A stretch of DNA of 64,000 bases from Denticeps clupeoides (lineage: Eukaryota; Chordata; Actinopteri; Clupeiformes; Denticipitidae). A program made the translations under genes and the position numbers. The notes below the pieces were generated by a model that worked only from the letters and a program-made list of their open reading frames with translations, was not told the origin of the DNA and did not search any database. The stretch is taken from the NCBI RefSeq assembly GCF_900700375.1, contig NC_041717.1:5158023-5222022 (forward strand), in the 5' to 3' direction. Shown one piece after another: positions 25,255 through 37,553 of the stretch; within the stretch, counting starts at the first letter, position 1; the number at the start of each line of letters is the position of its first letter.

Positions 25255-26330
25255 CAGTGTTGGGGAGTAACGGAATACATGTACCGGCGTTACGTATTTA
25301 GAATACAAAATATGAGTAACTGTATTTCGTTACAGTTACCGTTTAAATTAGTGATAATCAGAATACAGTTACTTTGTTGAAATAAATGGATTACACGACA
25401 GGTTTTTCCTGTTTCATATGTTAGGCTATCCCCTCTCTATCTTCTGTCTAATTTTGGTAATTCCACGCTGCGCGGACCACGCAAACATGCTGCCTATTGA
25501 ATTGTGCTACCTAGCGGATCTGCCCATGCGCAGTCCCTCAAGTTTGCGCTCTGTTTCAGCGCCCATAAATCCATGCTACCCCTGAAATTGTAAATAAATA
25601 TGATTTAATTCACTATTACACCATGATCTTTATACTTTTACAGTGCATATGGACTGAGTATTGGTGCCATTTAAAGTGATTTGTATAGTTATCAGAAATG
25701 CACAAATTTATATGGAACCCTATACGGTAGCACCAAACAAAGCAGCATAAATCGTCAGAACACCGGAAACCCAAACAAAACACGCAATGAGAGGCTCTAA
25801 TGTAAGCGTCCTGTTAACATTGGTGCTGTCAGTTACATAATGGACCCGGAGCCAGCACATCAGAGCCAGCAGTGGCCGGGCAGGAATGCATTTCTTACTT
25901 GGAAATTCTGACACCATTTCACATTTAAATGCCACTTCACATTTTTTGTCCTAATCAGTAAGAGGGTCATTGAAAATGCTGTTTTTTTTCCTTGTGCAAG
26001 GCTACTTTTTATTTTAACTAAGTGATGGAATATGTTCGTGACCATAATAGTAAATTCTTTTCTATGGCATATTTTATGTTTGTCTAATACTCTTCCACTT
26101 TTCAGCTTTATAAATAAAGAAATGGTTAAGGAAAAAAGGGGCTTTTTTATTATCTGTGATTGCTACATTCATGTAGTTGTAAGCAGGACAATATATTAAG
26201 TAATCCAAAGTATTCAGAATACGTTACTCACATTGAGTAACTTAATGGAATACATTACAAATTACATTTTGGGGCATGTATTCTGTAATCTATAATGGAA
26301 TACATTTTTAAAGTAACCTTCCCAACACTG
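25255..26330. mobile_element. Non-autonomous hAT-type DNA transposon with 8-bp target duplication
   Basis: The left end starts cagtgttggggagtaac and the right end closes with its inverse (ttcccaacactg). It is flanked on both sides by the same eight bases, atgataag (25247-25254 and 26331-26338). Eight-base duplications and ends of the type CAgtgttg are hallmarks of the hAT superfamily. The inverted region extends further inward (gtaacggaatacat against acattcc/gttactcac). The interior (about 1 kb) shows only short open frames with no transposase signature that I recognise. The perfect duplication suggests a fairly recent insertion. Confidence 0.85.
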
Positions 26331-26338
26331 ATGATAAG

Positions 26339-29099
26339 TTCATTCTTTTAGGATGCATGCACGGTTCTTTGTGGTATCTGGCAACCCACCTGTGAGCTTT
26401 TTAAAAAATGGATGGGTGGTATCCATTTTTTCATATTCTAGTACAGGGGTCACGAACCCTGGCCCTGGAGGGCATCGGTCCTGCACATTTTTTGTGTTTG
26501 CCTTCATTTAGCACACCTGATGCAACTTTTGTACGCGTTATTACCCAGTTCAGGGATTGTGGCATTGCTCCACTATATTCCTGACCAAATACCCTGATAT
26601 GCCTGTGTTATGAGCCGGCCTTGAAATTGATTGTGACCAGGAAGTTAGGTGAGCGAACAAGATGTGTTTTGGGACTGTGGAAACGATGCTAGTGCAGGGA
26701 AAGTAGCGAGCAAAGAGAAGCAGCGGATTTTGGTTGAGAGCAAGTGTGTATTTAACTCAGTTAAAACCACGGTGTGCAGTTATTTAATTGAGTTACTTGC
26801 TTAAATAACTTGCATTACGCATACTTAAATGGCCTGTTGAATTCGGTGTAACTGTACTACTTTTTTTGTTGTTGTAATTCCCGGAAACTGCCACAAGGCA
26901 GCACTAGTTCTTTATTCTGTCTCTTCGAGCCTGAGGAGGGAGATGTCGTGAGCGTCAATACATCGCTGTTTACGTGCGTGCGATTCAGAGTGAAACTCGT
27001 CGTCTGAGTTTGACCTTTTTTTTACTTAGTTTAATTTTCCTCTGTCAGCTCCGCAGGTTAACATGAGAAAAACTCACACAATTTCCATTCTGACTGGGCA
27101 TATTCAGAATGGATCGCGTTCGGCAAGGCAATTGAAGAACTGCATTGTGGGATTTGTAGTTTGTGTGTTCGTATCGCCGGGCCATTATAACAGCTCTATA
27201 TTAAATTATTTTGCGAGCTAGATGAAGCTGTACAATCAGTTACATCTTGCCAGATGGAAACAGAGATCTGTACCCGGTCGTGCTAATGAAATAACTTGGC
27301 CATAAAATGAATTATCGATCGTACAGAGGGTAAAATGATCATACAAATACTTAAGTTATCGTTTGTCTGGCAACACTGGATACAGTGGCCTCCACAGATT
27401 GTTCCCTCTGCTGGCGTGTGCGTTGTACTACATTAACATATCTTATCTGTAAAAAAAAATTATATCTCTTATGTGTTAAAAAAAAAAAAAAATTCTGGTA
27501 TTTTTATTTGTACAGCGGTACACGAGCACCTTTTTAAAAACAATGATTGTTTGCATCTACTGTGTGCATGTGTGTGACTGATATCTTCAGATACATATTC
27601 TATTGACAGGATCATGTGCATTGAAGTGCAAGTTACTATATACTGCAAACAAAATCTGTTTGGGTACTACTAAACTCACCATACACACACAAATACACAC
27701 AGAGACAAAAGCAACAGTGACACTAGAGTCCAGGACTAGTCTGTTCTGAATGGATAAAGACCATTCTTTTTCATTCAAATCTTATTCCCTTTCACAAATC
27801 CCTGCGAGAAAGCAAATATGATTTAATATTAATTCCTCTTGATCCACCGAGATGAAAGTTTGAGGGATTTCTGTGTGCCACCCAACACTCTTCAGTATTG
27901 TCAAACATAGAATTTTTTTTTTTTTTTCAGTGCACCATAATGGATTATTTTATGCTGTTTCATGCAAGCTCAGTGGAAGGAGGGTCTTTCTCTGAATTTT
28001 TTGGGATGGCAAAGCAATGACATGCACTGTGATTTTGGGCTAAATAAAAAAAAAATAACATGGTTCTTGTTACTCTAAGATCATGGCTATAGAAATGTGT
28101 TAATGTTGTTACTGTGCTGTCTTTATTGCTGATGTACAGCATGTGAGTGTATGATGGATGTTGTGGCGTTTGATGGGTGAGGCTTGAAACTCTTGTGTCC
28201 AAAGTCAATTTTCCATGGACCATAAATATCCAAACATCCCAAGTAAACTGATTGCCGCTCCTTGATGCCAATGTCCCAGTCCCAGAATCTGACTGTTTGT
28301 CCATAGGATGCATTTTGGGAATGCAGGACACTTTCTTCTTATATTCAGAAAATCTGCTGACTTTCCATGGACTTCAACATTAACTCCTGTGAATTTTTCT
28401 TATAGACACACAGGCTTGTGAAAAATATGGCCATTTCCAGGCAGGAAAACAATGACTTAAATGCGTGCCGTCCTGGAACACTGAGAACACAGGACATGCA
28501 GAAATAGTATCAGACTTTAGTTTTTTGACCCAACACTGAATTCACTATAAAATTCACCAGAAAACTTTGCTCATGTAGACATTGGTTGACGTATTTCTAA
28601 ACGTTTTTTTTTTTTTTTTCTGCGACAAAATGGCCATATATCATAAACCAATGTGTGTATAAACCTAGTTCCCAGGATTTGATGTTCAAGAACTCAGTTT
28701 TTAGTATTTACCATTTAAAGAATTCACATATCAGATTTAATCTTATTAATCTTATTAATATTTATTATTAAATCCAAATGAAAAATCATCTATTAGATCA
28801 TTATAAAGTTGCTAATAGTCACAAGTGTTCACAGTTGCTTTGTTTTCAAACTGCCCAGGGGTGGGAATTCTTGTACAAATGAATGCTAGATGCGCTGATC
28901 AAAGTCTTATCAAATGTGCTTTTCCTTCCTCTGCAAATAATAATACAAAAATTAAATCTTGCATGCTGAAAAGATAATGTGCATTCTGTTCATGAAGTTC
29001 AGAAACGCAATACCTCTTATCTGTCTTTACTTATTTCCATAGACTAAATGTGAAAACTGTCAAAACATGGTGTTGTGAAGTATTATTCTGAAAAACATC
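26339..29099. other. Gene-free interval between marveld2 and ak6
   Basis: No exon is supported. Around 26443-26525 lies a fragment of a common fish repeat (acaggggtcacgaaccctgg, then cctggagggc and cacacctgatgc). Around 26860-27400 is a mixed-composition stretch that includes a ZNF143-like element (27141-27160). Homopolymer A or T runs occur near 27478-27491, 27909-27926 and 28603-28619. The minus-strand frame at 27960-28331 has no recognisable content. Confidence 0.5.
27141..27160 (-). promoter_or_regulatory. ZNF143/THAP11-like SBS motif
   Basis: In reverse sense this reads actacaaatcccacaatgca, which agrees closely with the known ACTACAATTCCCAGCATGC-type element bound by ZNF143. It is a single site far from any annotated gene start, so its activity is uncertain. 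Confidence 0.5.
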
Positions 29100-29243
29100 A
29101 CAGAACATGGTGACACACCCTAAGCAGTGGGGAGCAGTGTGTGGGGACGGTGCTTTGCTCAGTGGCACCCTGGTGGTTCGAGATTCTGCAACCTTCTGAT
29201 TACGGGGCCGCGTCCTTACCCGCTTGGCCACCACTGCCCCTGG
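29100..29243 (-). repeat. SINE family A copy
   Basis: In reverse sense: ggggcagtggtggccaagcg (A box), ggttgcagaatctcgaacca (worn B box), then gcaaagcaccgtccccacac and actgctccccact. The body is shortened after that point. Confidence 0.8.
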
Positions 29244-29529
29244 AAAACTGAAGGAACATACCTCAGACAGGGTCATTCATTCCGGCATTGGGATTGTTTA
29301 TGAATAATCTGATGACAGTGATAATGGCAACGTTGCAACTCTCAAAACACGCAGGAACTCTATAAACTGTACAAAAATTACCTCTATAAATGCAAGTATG
29401 AAAATATAAATGCATGAAATGTCAGAGGGTCATCACATCTCCTGTATAGTGAGAGAACAGCTGAGCAGCATTTTTCACAAGTGCCCTTACAGTTGTGTTT
29501 GTAACAAAATAGTTGCGAATGAGGTCTGT

Positions 29530-30612
<1,083 letters not shown>

Positions 30613-31222
30613 CTCACGCGTCTCCGTATTTACCAAGCGACTACTCTCAAACTAAGTTACTTAAACGCATCGAACATTTACGCCAGATGCGCCAAAACCG
30701 CAGCTGCCCCCGAGCTCTCTAACGCAGACGGGCCACGCTTTCGTCGCGCTCTTGCGACGTCATCACTGCGCGCCCGAATTCAAAACGGGCCTGGCGTTTA
30801 AAGGGATAGTTTAAACCCCAAAAGCCCCGTCAACGCCCAGCTTTCTCGGATCTCGTGTTCGCAAGCGCTTCAGGTAAAGAGTCTCCTGCCCTCACAAGAC
30901 GTGGTCCGTGCGACGGGGGACTCACGTCGCCAGATAACGCGGCAGCTAACGGGGACGAACCTACCTGGCGCGTTTCCGACCGCGTTCCGACCCCGGCACT
31001 TTTATCTCGTTTCTGCAGTCGACTAAGTAAACCCACCATTTGGCCGAAATTGCTGCTGGTTGGATAAACCGGATCTGTGCGATGAACATTTCCTCAACAA
31101 CGCATTCATAAACATCTGAGAAGTTGTAGGTTTTAATAAGAGGATTTTCCCCGGGTGACGTGTTTTACCCCCCAGTGTAACTCTGCGCCGCGTAGCTTTG
31201 TGGATGGGACTGGCCGACGCTG
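30613..31222. promoter_or_regulatory. Bidirectional promoter region of ak6 and rad17
   Basis: About 610 bp separate the divergent start codons. The stretch 30690-31010 is CpG-rich (for example tcgtcgcgctcttgcgacg and cgcgtttccgaccgcg) and contains a CRE-like cgacgtcatc near 30754. This compact head-to-head arrangement of housekeeping genes usually means one shared promoter. The short open frames in it on both strands are compositional. Confidence 0.65.
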
Positions 31223-34200
31223 ATGATGTCAAAGTTGTCTCTGGGAGGGAAGGCGTCCGCTAGCAAAGTAAGTTTTGTCGCGTTTCCCCCCCCTCGGTCT
31301 TCTGGCCACAACACGGACGGTTGATAAAGTCCCCCCCCCCCCCCCCCCCCCCCCCCCTTCCCTGCAGCTGAGCAGCTGGGTGGAGCCGGCGTTCGGGGAG
31401 CTCTTCCCGGGGAGAAGGGGACCGCGCTCCGGCGGGGATTCCGGAGACAAGCCCGCGAAGAGGAGGCGGGTGAAATCCAGCGCCCCGAATCCAGAGTCGG
31501 GGTCCCCTTCCAGGCGGCAGGCGCCGCGTGGGGAGCCGGACGAGCCCTGGGTGGAGAGATACGCGCCCCGTTCACAGGTACAGGCGTCCATCCCCAGGAC
31601 GTCTCAGGGATTGGAGTGTATGAGCATTGGCTGCTCGTTATTGATATATAGTTCATTTAATAATTATTATTATTTTAGGCTGAACTGGCTGTTCACAAAA
31701 AGAAAGTTGAGGAGGTCGAGACTTGGTTGACGACTCATTTAGACACCAAGGCTTCATTTAAGGTGTGTGCTGTGAGATGTATTAGCTGTTATTAGATAAT
31801 TAAGATCAATTTGTTGTAGATATTTTTTCTGAATTTTCTGAATCTGAATGATATGTTTAATTGTGCATAACAAATGACACAAAAGTTCCTCCTGTACTCT
31901 CCACAGGGTGGAACGGTTCTTCTGCTTACAGGCCCTTCTGGGTGCGGTAAGACTGCCACGGTCCAAGTTCTTGCCAAGGAGCTTGATTGTCGGGTCCAGG
32001 AATGGTGCAACCCAAATCTCCCAGAATACAGGACCGACGACTCCTTCAGGCAGATGTTTGACCCAGGTAAATACATTTACATACATCCATTACAATGAAA
32101 ACATACTGGGGAGAATGTACGGTAACATTCTCCAAGTTTAAACTGAAGAAATGAATCAAAATGCACAGTGATATAATGCAGTGGGCATGAGCCCTGGTTA
32201 GGTTTCATTCTGTAGCATTAACTATATTCTGAAGTTGATCTGTGTGAACTGCTACACTTACACAATTTGCCATAAACCGGTATGTAACGGTGGTAACAGG
32301 GCTGCAGATTTGAAACACATACTCCAATATGATTTTCCATTTTTCACATTAAGGAACAAAAGTGTAGTCAACAGAGCAAAATGTTACATATTTTAGGCCT
32401 GTCGAAGTAGCAGCAGACATTTCACACTCTTTTAATTTAAATCAGACAATGAGCAACAGTCCTGAAAGAGTTCCTATGTGCTCATTGCTGCTTTTTAATG
32501 CTGCTTTACATGATCTTACGAAGCTGCTTATGATTATAGTGATCATAAGATTATGAATATAGTGTGCAAAGCAGCCATGGTAAAGTTTGTTCAGTTAATT
32601 AAAAATAAATGTTTCCTTCATTAGATTTTTTTTTCTTCGCCATAGCTTTAGTTTATATTGCAGGCGGGTACAAACCTTTGACTAGTATTTTATATTATTG
32701 GCCTGTTTTGAAATAAGTTTCTTATAACTAGAAATTTATTCTAGAATCTGTATGATACATATATGTGAGTTGTCTGGCCTTTTGGCATAATAATCACTTG
32801 CAACAGTCTCCGCTTTTAGTTTATTGAATAAATCCACTTCAACAGATTCAAGGTTTAATGGATTTCAGAGCACCTCGCAGACAGGGGCCTTTCAAGATTT
32901 TCTGCTTAGGGCCAACAAATACAATCACCTGCAGATGAAGGGAGATAGCCAGGCATCTGACAGGAAAGTCATACTTGTGGAGGTACAGTAGACTGCACAA
33001 TGTGCAAATTCCCACATTGGACGTACTTATGTTTTGTATTAATTTAATACCTTTTTTAATCAGGACTTCCCTAACCAGTTCTATCGGCAGCCTGGTTGTC
33101 TGCATGATATACTCAGGTAATGTTTACAGGCCGCTACTGTGCATGACAGGATTTCTGCAATACCTTTTTAATTTACTAACAGTGTATCAGTAAAGATAAA
33201 AAGATATTTATCCATGCCTGAATGTGTGTGGTGTTTTTATAGGAGCTTTGCAAGAACAGGAAGGTGTCCACTTGTCTTCATCGTGTCTGATAGCCAGAGT
33301 GGAGACAGGGGGTCTAGACTTCTTTTTCCAAAAGATGTACAAGATGAGTTGGCCATCAGTAACATCAGGTGACAATTTCTACTCTCTACCTATATTCTAC
33401 TACAGTGGTGTCTTAACATTTTTTTGCCTGTGGATGGTCAGTACAAATATATCACTCTGGTATTAACTATATTATGGGTCAGTGCACAACATAATTCGTC
33501 TTGTGTTACCCGCTACTAATCCTGCACTAACTAAAATAGTCAAATAGAAATACCAGAGCCTTCTGACTATTTTCATATCTGCTCATCCAGATCATAAGAC
33601 TCCCTTACACAGGGTCTTATCCTGAGCCCTCGGAGCCCATTATTTGCATTGTATCTCTGAGCTAAAATGTGTTTGTCCATTTCAGCTTCAATCCAGTAGC
33701 TCCGACCAGTATGATGAAACTGCTCAGCCGAATTGTGACGATGGAGGCAGGAACGGTATGTTCCACCTCCGTCCAAATTCTGCCCCTAGCCAGTGGCCAG
33801 TATTCATGTTTGTGTTTTGGTTGTCCAGAGTGGAGGCAGGGTCAGTATTCCTGATAAAAGTGTGCTGGAGCAGCTCTGCTCGGGCAGCTCCGGCGACGTC
33901 CGCAGTGCCATCAACAGCCTGCAGTTCTCCTCTCTCAACGGTAAAGAAGGAGCCACTGCTTTTCTTGAATGTCTCAGATTTTCTCTTAATAGTTGAATAT
34001 TTGGCTAAACTAAACAACAATTGATGTGGTGGTAATAATATCTCTATGGATCACAAAGAGAGCTGTAGATTTTGTTGTGTATTGTTAATTCTTTGTTTAC
34101 TTGTGTTTTGTTCTTGAAAAATGCACAGATCTCTCTTTGGATAAAAGTCTCTGGACTTTGAAAAAGGGCAAAATACCCGCGCCATCTAGGAAAGGGTTCA

Positions 34201-36742
34201 TGAAAGCTAAAGGAAAGAGCAAATCCTCCCAAAATACAGATATGCTGGGTGACAGTCAGGCCATTGGCGGGAAGGACGCATCCCTCTTTCTCTTCAGGGC
34301 ACTCGGGAAAATCCTGTACTGCAAACGTAAGATGGAAACCTCCAGGGATGAGCCTCTTTGGCTAATGTTGTCTAGAATTGCAGCTTCGTCCCTTCGCAAT
34401 CATGGCAGAAATAGGTCTCCCTTTCTTGGTGATGTTAATGAGCATTATACAGTGATAAGGAGTAGTAATTTTTCATACGCTTAACAAAAATAAATGCATA
34501 GAAAGTTTTTCATTGAGAGTAATATACAATCTATAATTTCCAGACTTTCTGAATCAGTTTGGTTTGCTCCGTAAACTTTTATATGAATATAGCCTCATTG
34601 GGTAATTGGTCTGATTTTATAGGCGAGACCTTTGAAGCCGCTGAAGCACCCAGACTACCTGCACACTTATCAGAACACCAGAGAGACAAATTGCTGCTGG
34701 ATCCTGAGGTATTATGAATTCAAACACACAAATGCACGCCCTGGAGGGCAAAAAATAGTAACATGCGTCCTCTCACGTAGCTCGTTGTAGAGCGATCACA
34801 TATGTCCGGAGAGCTGTTCAGTCTCTACCTGCAGCAGAATTACACAGACTTCTTCTCTGATGTGGACGATATTGCACGTGCAAGCGAGTATCTGTCTGAT
34901 GCAGACTTCCTGACAGCTGAATGGAGTGTGAGTTTTTCATCTTGTTTTACTCACACTAAAATGTCTTGAAAGGGCCGGTTCTAGACAGGCATATATGACG
35001 GGGCCGACAGGAATGTGAAGGGGGCACAAGGTGGCAACCGAGGCAAGTAAATGGGTGGGGTGGGGGGCTCTGAATAACTGATTTTGTCACGTCACTGGAT
35101 TGCATTTGCCTCTGAACCAAGACCTGTTCTACTGAAGGCTGAGTTTAGGGCAAAAGAAACCCCCTGAACACAAGGTGGTAATTCCTCAGGGGGGAAACTA
35201 AAAAAAAAAACTTTATATTGATCAACAAAATATATAAAATATTTGTAATATTAACATTTACGAATATATTCATACATTTACACTTCTTACTATTTCCAAT
35301 ATGAAAACAAAAAGGGTTGGCATAGTTTAAATTTTTTTTTATCTCACACCATTAACATTGTGAGCTGCTGGGGTGGAAAGTGAATAAACTTTACTTTGTC
35401 TGGGTCCTCCAGCCGGACCTATACAGCAGACAGGCTGACAGTTGTGCTTGTGGGATCGAGAAAGTAACACTGTATTGATTCCTGCATTGGGGTAAAAATC
35501 TGCCCTGCTGAGAACATTTGCACATTTGCATACTAACAGCGATTGGATGTTTAGCTATGGGAAGGCGGAGTGGATCTGCGCAAAAACAGAGCTACTGTAT
35601 TAAGTCTTGTCCATATTCAGTTTGTGGGTCATCTATTATTTTCTTTCTCAACTTGTAACAGTTTAGTTTAAGGGGGCAATGCCCCCTCTTGCCCCAGTGT
35701 AGTACTGACCCCGTTGATGATATAGGAACCTGAATGCACTGCTTTCCCAACAGTCTCGTACCACCATGCTGGAGTATGGGACATCTGTGGCCACCAGGGG
35801 GCTCATTCATTCAAATTCTGCTCGTGCCAAAGCAGACAGCCAATCCTCTGTTGGCTTCAGACCCCTTCACAAACCCCACTGGCTCCTCGTCAGCAAGAAG
35901 GTAAACCATAATTGTTTCAAATGAGAAGACATCTACAGCATGTGCTGACCCGCAGTGGTTCCTCGGTTTTTACAGCACAAGGAGAACTGCCACGCAGCTC
36001 AGTCGCTCTTCATAAGTTTCTGTCTTAATCCGGTCAGCCTGCAGACAGAACTGCTGCCTTACCTAGCAAAACTGAGCAACCCCATGAGGAATCCAGGTGA
36101 ACGCACACGTACACGCTGCTATGTTACACCATGCTGCTATACAAACATGCGTCAAAGGTCAACTAGGCTGCTGATTCCAGCAGTGCAAGTTTTTATAATC
36201 TTTGAATGTGCAAATATAGAGGCAGCCAGTGTGGCCTGCCATTTCAGTGCTTCTGTAGTTTTCTGTTTAAATAACATGTATATGTGCTGCTTTCTCCCGC
36301 ACAGCTCAGATAGCCTTCATTCAGGACGTGGCCCATCTCCCTCTTAACATATTTTCGGGCAGGTACGAGCTAAGTACCCTCACAAATCATTAAATCGTAT
36401 TTACATGAAACAAAAGTACTCAAAATTGCATATTAATATTAAAGTTGTAGCGTTTGTTTCAGCGTGTCATCACATTTTTTTTTATGTGTTTTACATATTA
36501 GCAGACTGAGACTCGAAGCTCTAACAGACAAAGACCCAGGTTTAATAGATACAGACAGTGAAAACGAAGAGACTCTCCAGTCTGAAGCAACCGCCGAGAA
36601 CGAAGGTCTTTCTACAGAGCCCGGCCCAGCCAGCAGCCCGGACGCTGGGGTAGACCTGCCCATGAGCCAGCCGCAGCCCACCACCACAGAGGCCTTGCTG
36701 GAGGAGGAAGACTTGCTCATAGAAGAATATGAGAGCGATTAA
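31223..36742 (+). CDS. rad17: RAD17 checkpoint clamp loader component, 16 coding exons
   Basis: AAA+ clamp-loader protein that with RFC2-5 loads the 9-1-1 clamp onto damaged DNA and helps activate ATR signalling. The short first exon reads MMSKLSLGGKASASK (start 31223, or 31226 for the second Met). Exon 2 (31368-31577) holds LSSWVEPAFGELFPG and DEPWVERYAPRSQ. Exon 3 starts at 31679 (AELAVHKKKVEEVETWL). Exon 4 carries Walker A, LLTGPSGCGKTATVQVLAKE (about 31920-31980). Walker B VILVE|DFPNQFYR is split between exons at about 32982 and 33064. Later exons give FNPVAPTSMMKLLSRIVT, SGDVRSAINSLQFSS (sensor 2 region), QAIGGKDASLFLFRALGKIL (about 34258-34325) and VATRGLIHSN. The acidic end LIEEYESD stops at 36740-36742. 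AATAAA lies at 37038-37043. No break was seen. Confidence 0.95.
31331..31357. repeat. Poly(C) run in rad17 intron 1, next to the exon 2 acceptor
   Basis: A run of 27 C residues is followed directly by ttccctgcag, the acceptor of rad17 exon 2 at 31368. It therefore makes up most of the polypyrimidine tract. Homopolymers this long are hard to sequence, so the exact length may be wrong. Confidence 0.9.
34970..35715. mobile_element. Degraded DNA-transposon-like repeat in rad17 intron 12
   Basis: The left edge reads agggccggttctagacag and the right edge, in reverse, ggggtcagtactacact. These look like worn inverted ends of one element family. Near the right end is gggggcaatgccccctc, common in fish repeats of this type. 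No coding capacity is seen and target duplications were not found, so the limits are approximate. Confidence 0.4.
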
Positions 36743-37553
36743 AACATCTGGACTGTGACCCCTTTTTTTTTTTAAATTGCTCACACTCTCACATTTTAAT
36801 ATTTATTGTTTGGCCTTGTTCTCGTCAGGCACTTAATATTTTCTAGACAAGTGTTTTTTCCCCCATGATATTCCTCTGAGGGTAGGGCTAATTTCATAAT
36901 TTACAAATATTTATGTTGTTATCTTGTAAATATAATGTCCTACGTTTATTATTGAAGATGTAAGCACTGGTAAATGTGAACTTGCACTGTATTTTTCATA
37001 CTGTGCAGAATCTATTTGGTCTTAAACATTGATAAAAAATAAAAAAAAATCTTCCTAGTTTGAAGTGTTTTCACTGAAGCAGGAGCTGATCAGGGTGTTG
37101 GAAGAATTTCAGCTCCATTTTCAGGGACCTGTAGAATGTCGCGGCATGGACCATATCGCAATATACCGCGATGTAATCGTATCGTGACCCCCCCCTCCCA
37201 ACTCTGCCAATCCCGATCCGATCGAGCGTCTGTGGGATCGAGGCTCCGATTTCCAGGACTTCAAGGTCTAGTGGCCGAGATCAGTTCTAGTGGGTCCACA
37301 ATGTTTCTCCTGATGGGTGTAGTTTGGGTGCAGTTTTTATTCCACGCGTGTGTTTTAGTGTGAATGTAGAGCCCCTCCCAGAAAGTAAAGTAAACAGCGG
37401 CAGCTTAGCAAACAGGAAAGTGTTCGGCGCGAAACTGACCTCAAACCCCGTTTATTTTTACTTAAAAATGGGGGGAATGGCCGCGGAATAATTACCGACT
37501 GAATTCTACACGTAGAATTCTGCCGTTTTACGTGTGGCGACAAACAAGAAAAG
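36743..37553. other. rad17 3' flank and ccdc125 promoter
   Basis: Contains the rad17 3' untranslated region with AATAAA at 37038-37043. The next part has CpG-containing sequence from about 37140 to 37550, which is the likely promoter and 5' leader of ccdc125. No separate gene is supported. Confidence 0.55.

Noticed and set aside
31165-31730. Pro-rich and Gly-rich frames on both strands around the poly(C) run
   Set aside because: Translation of the homopolymer; only the spliced rad17 frame has family support.
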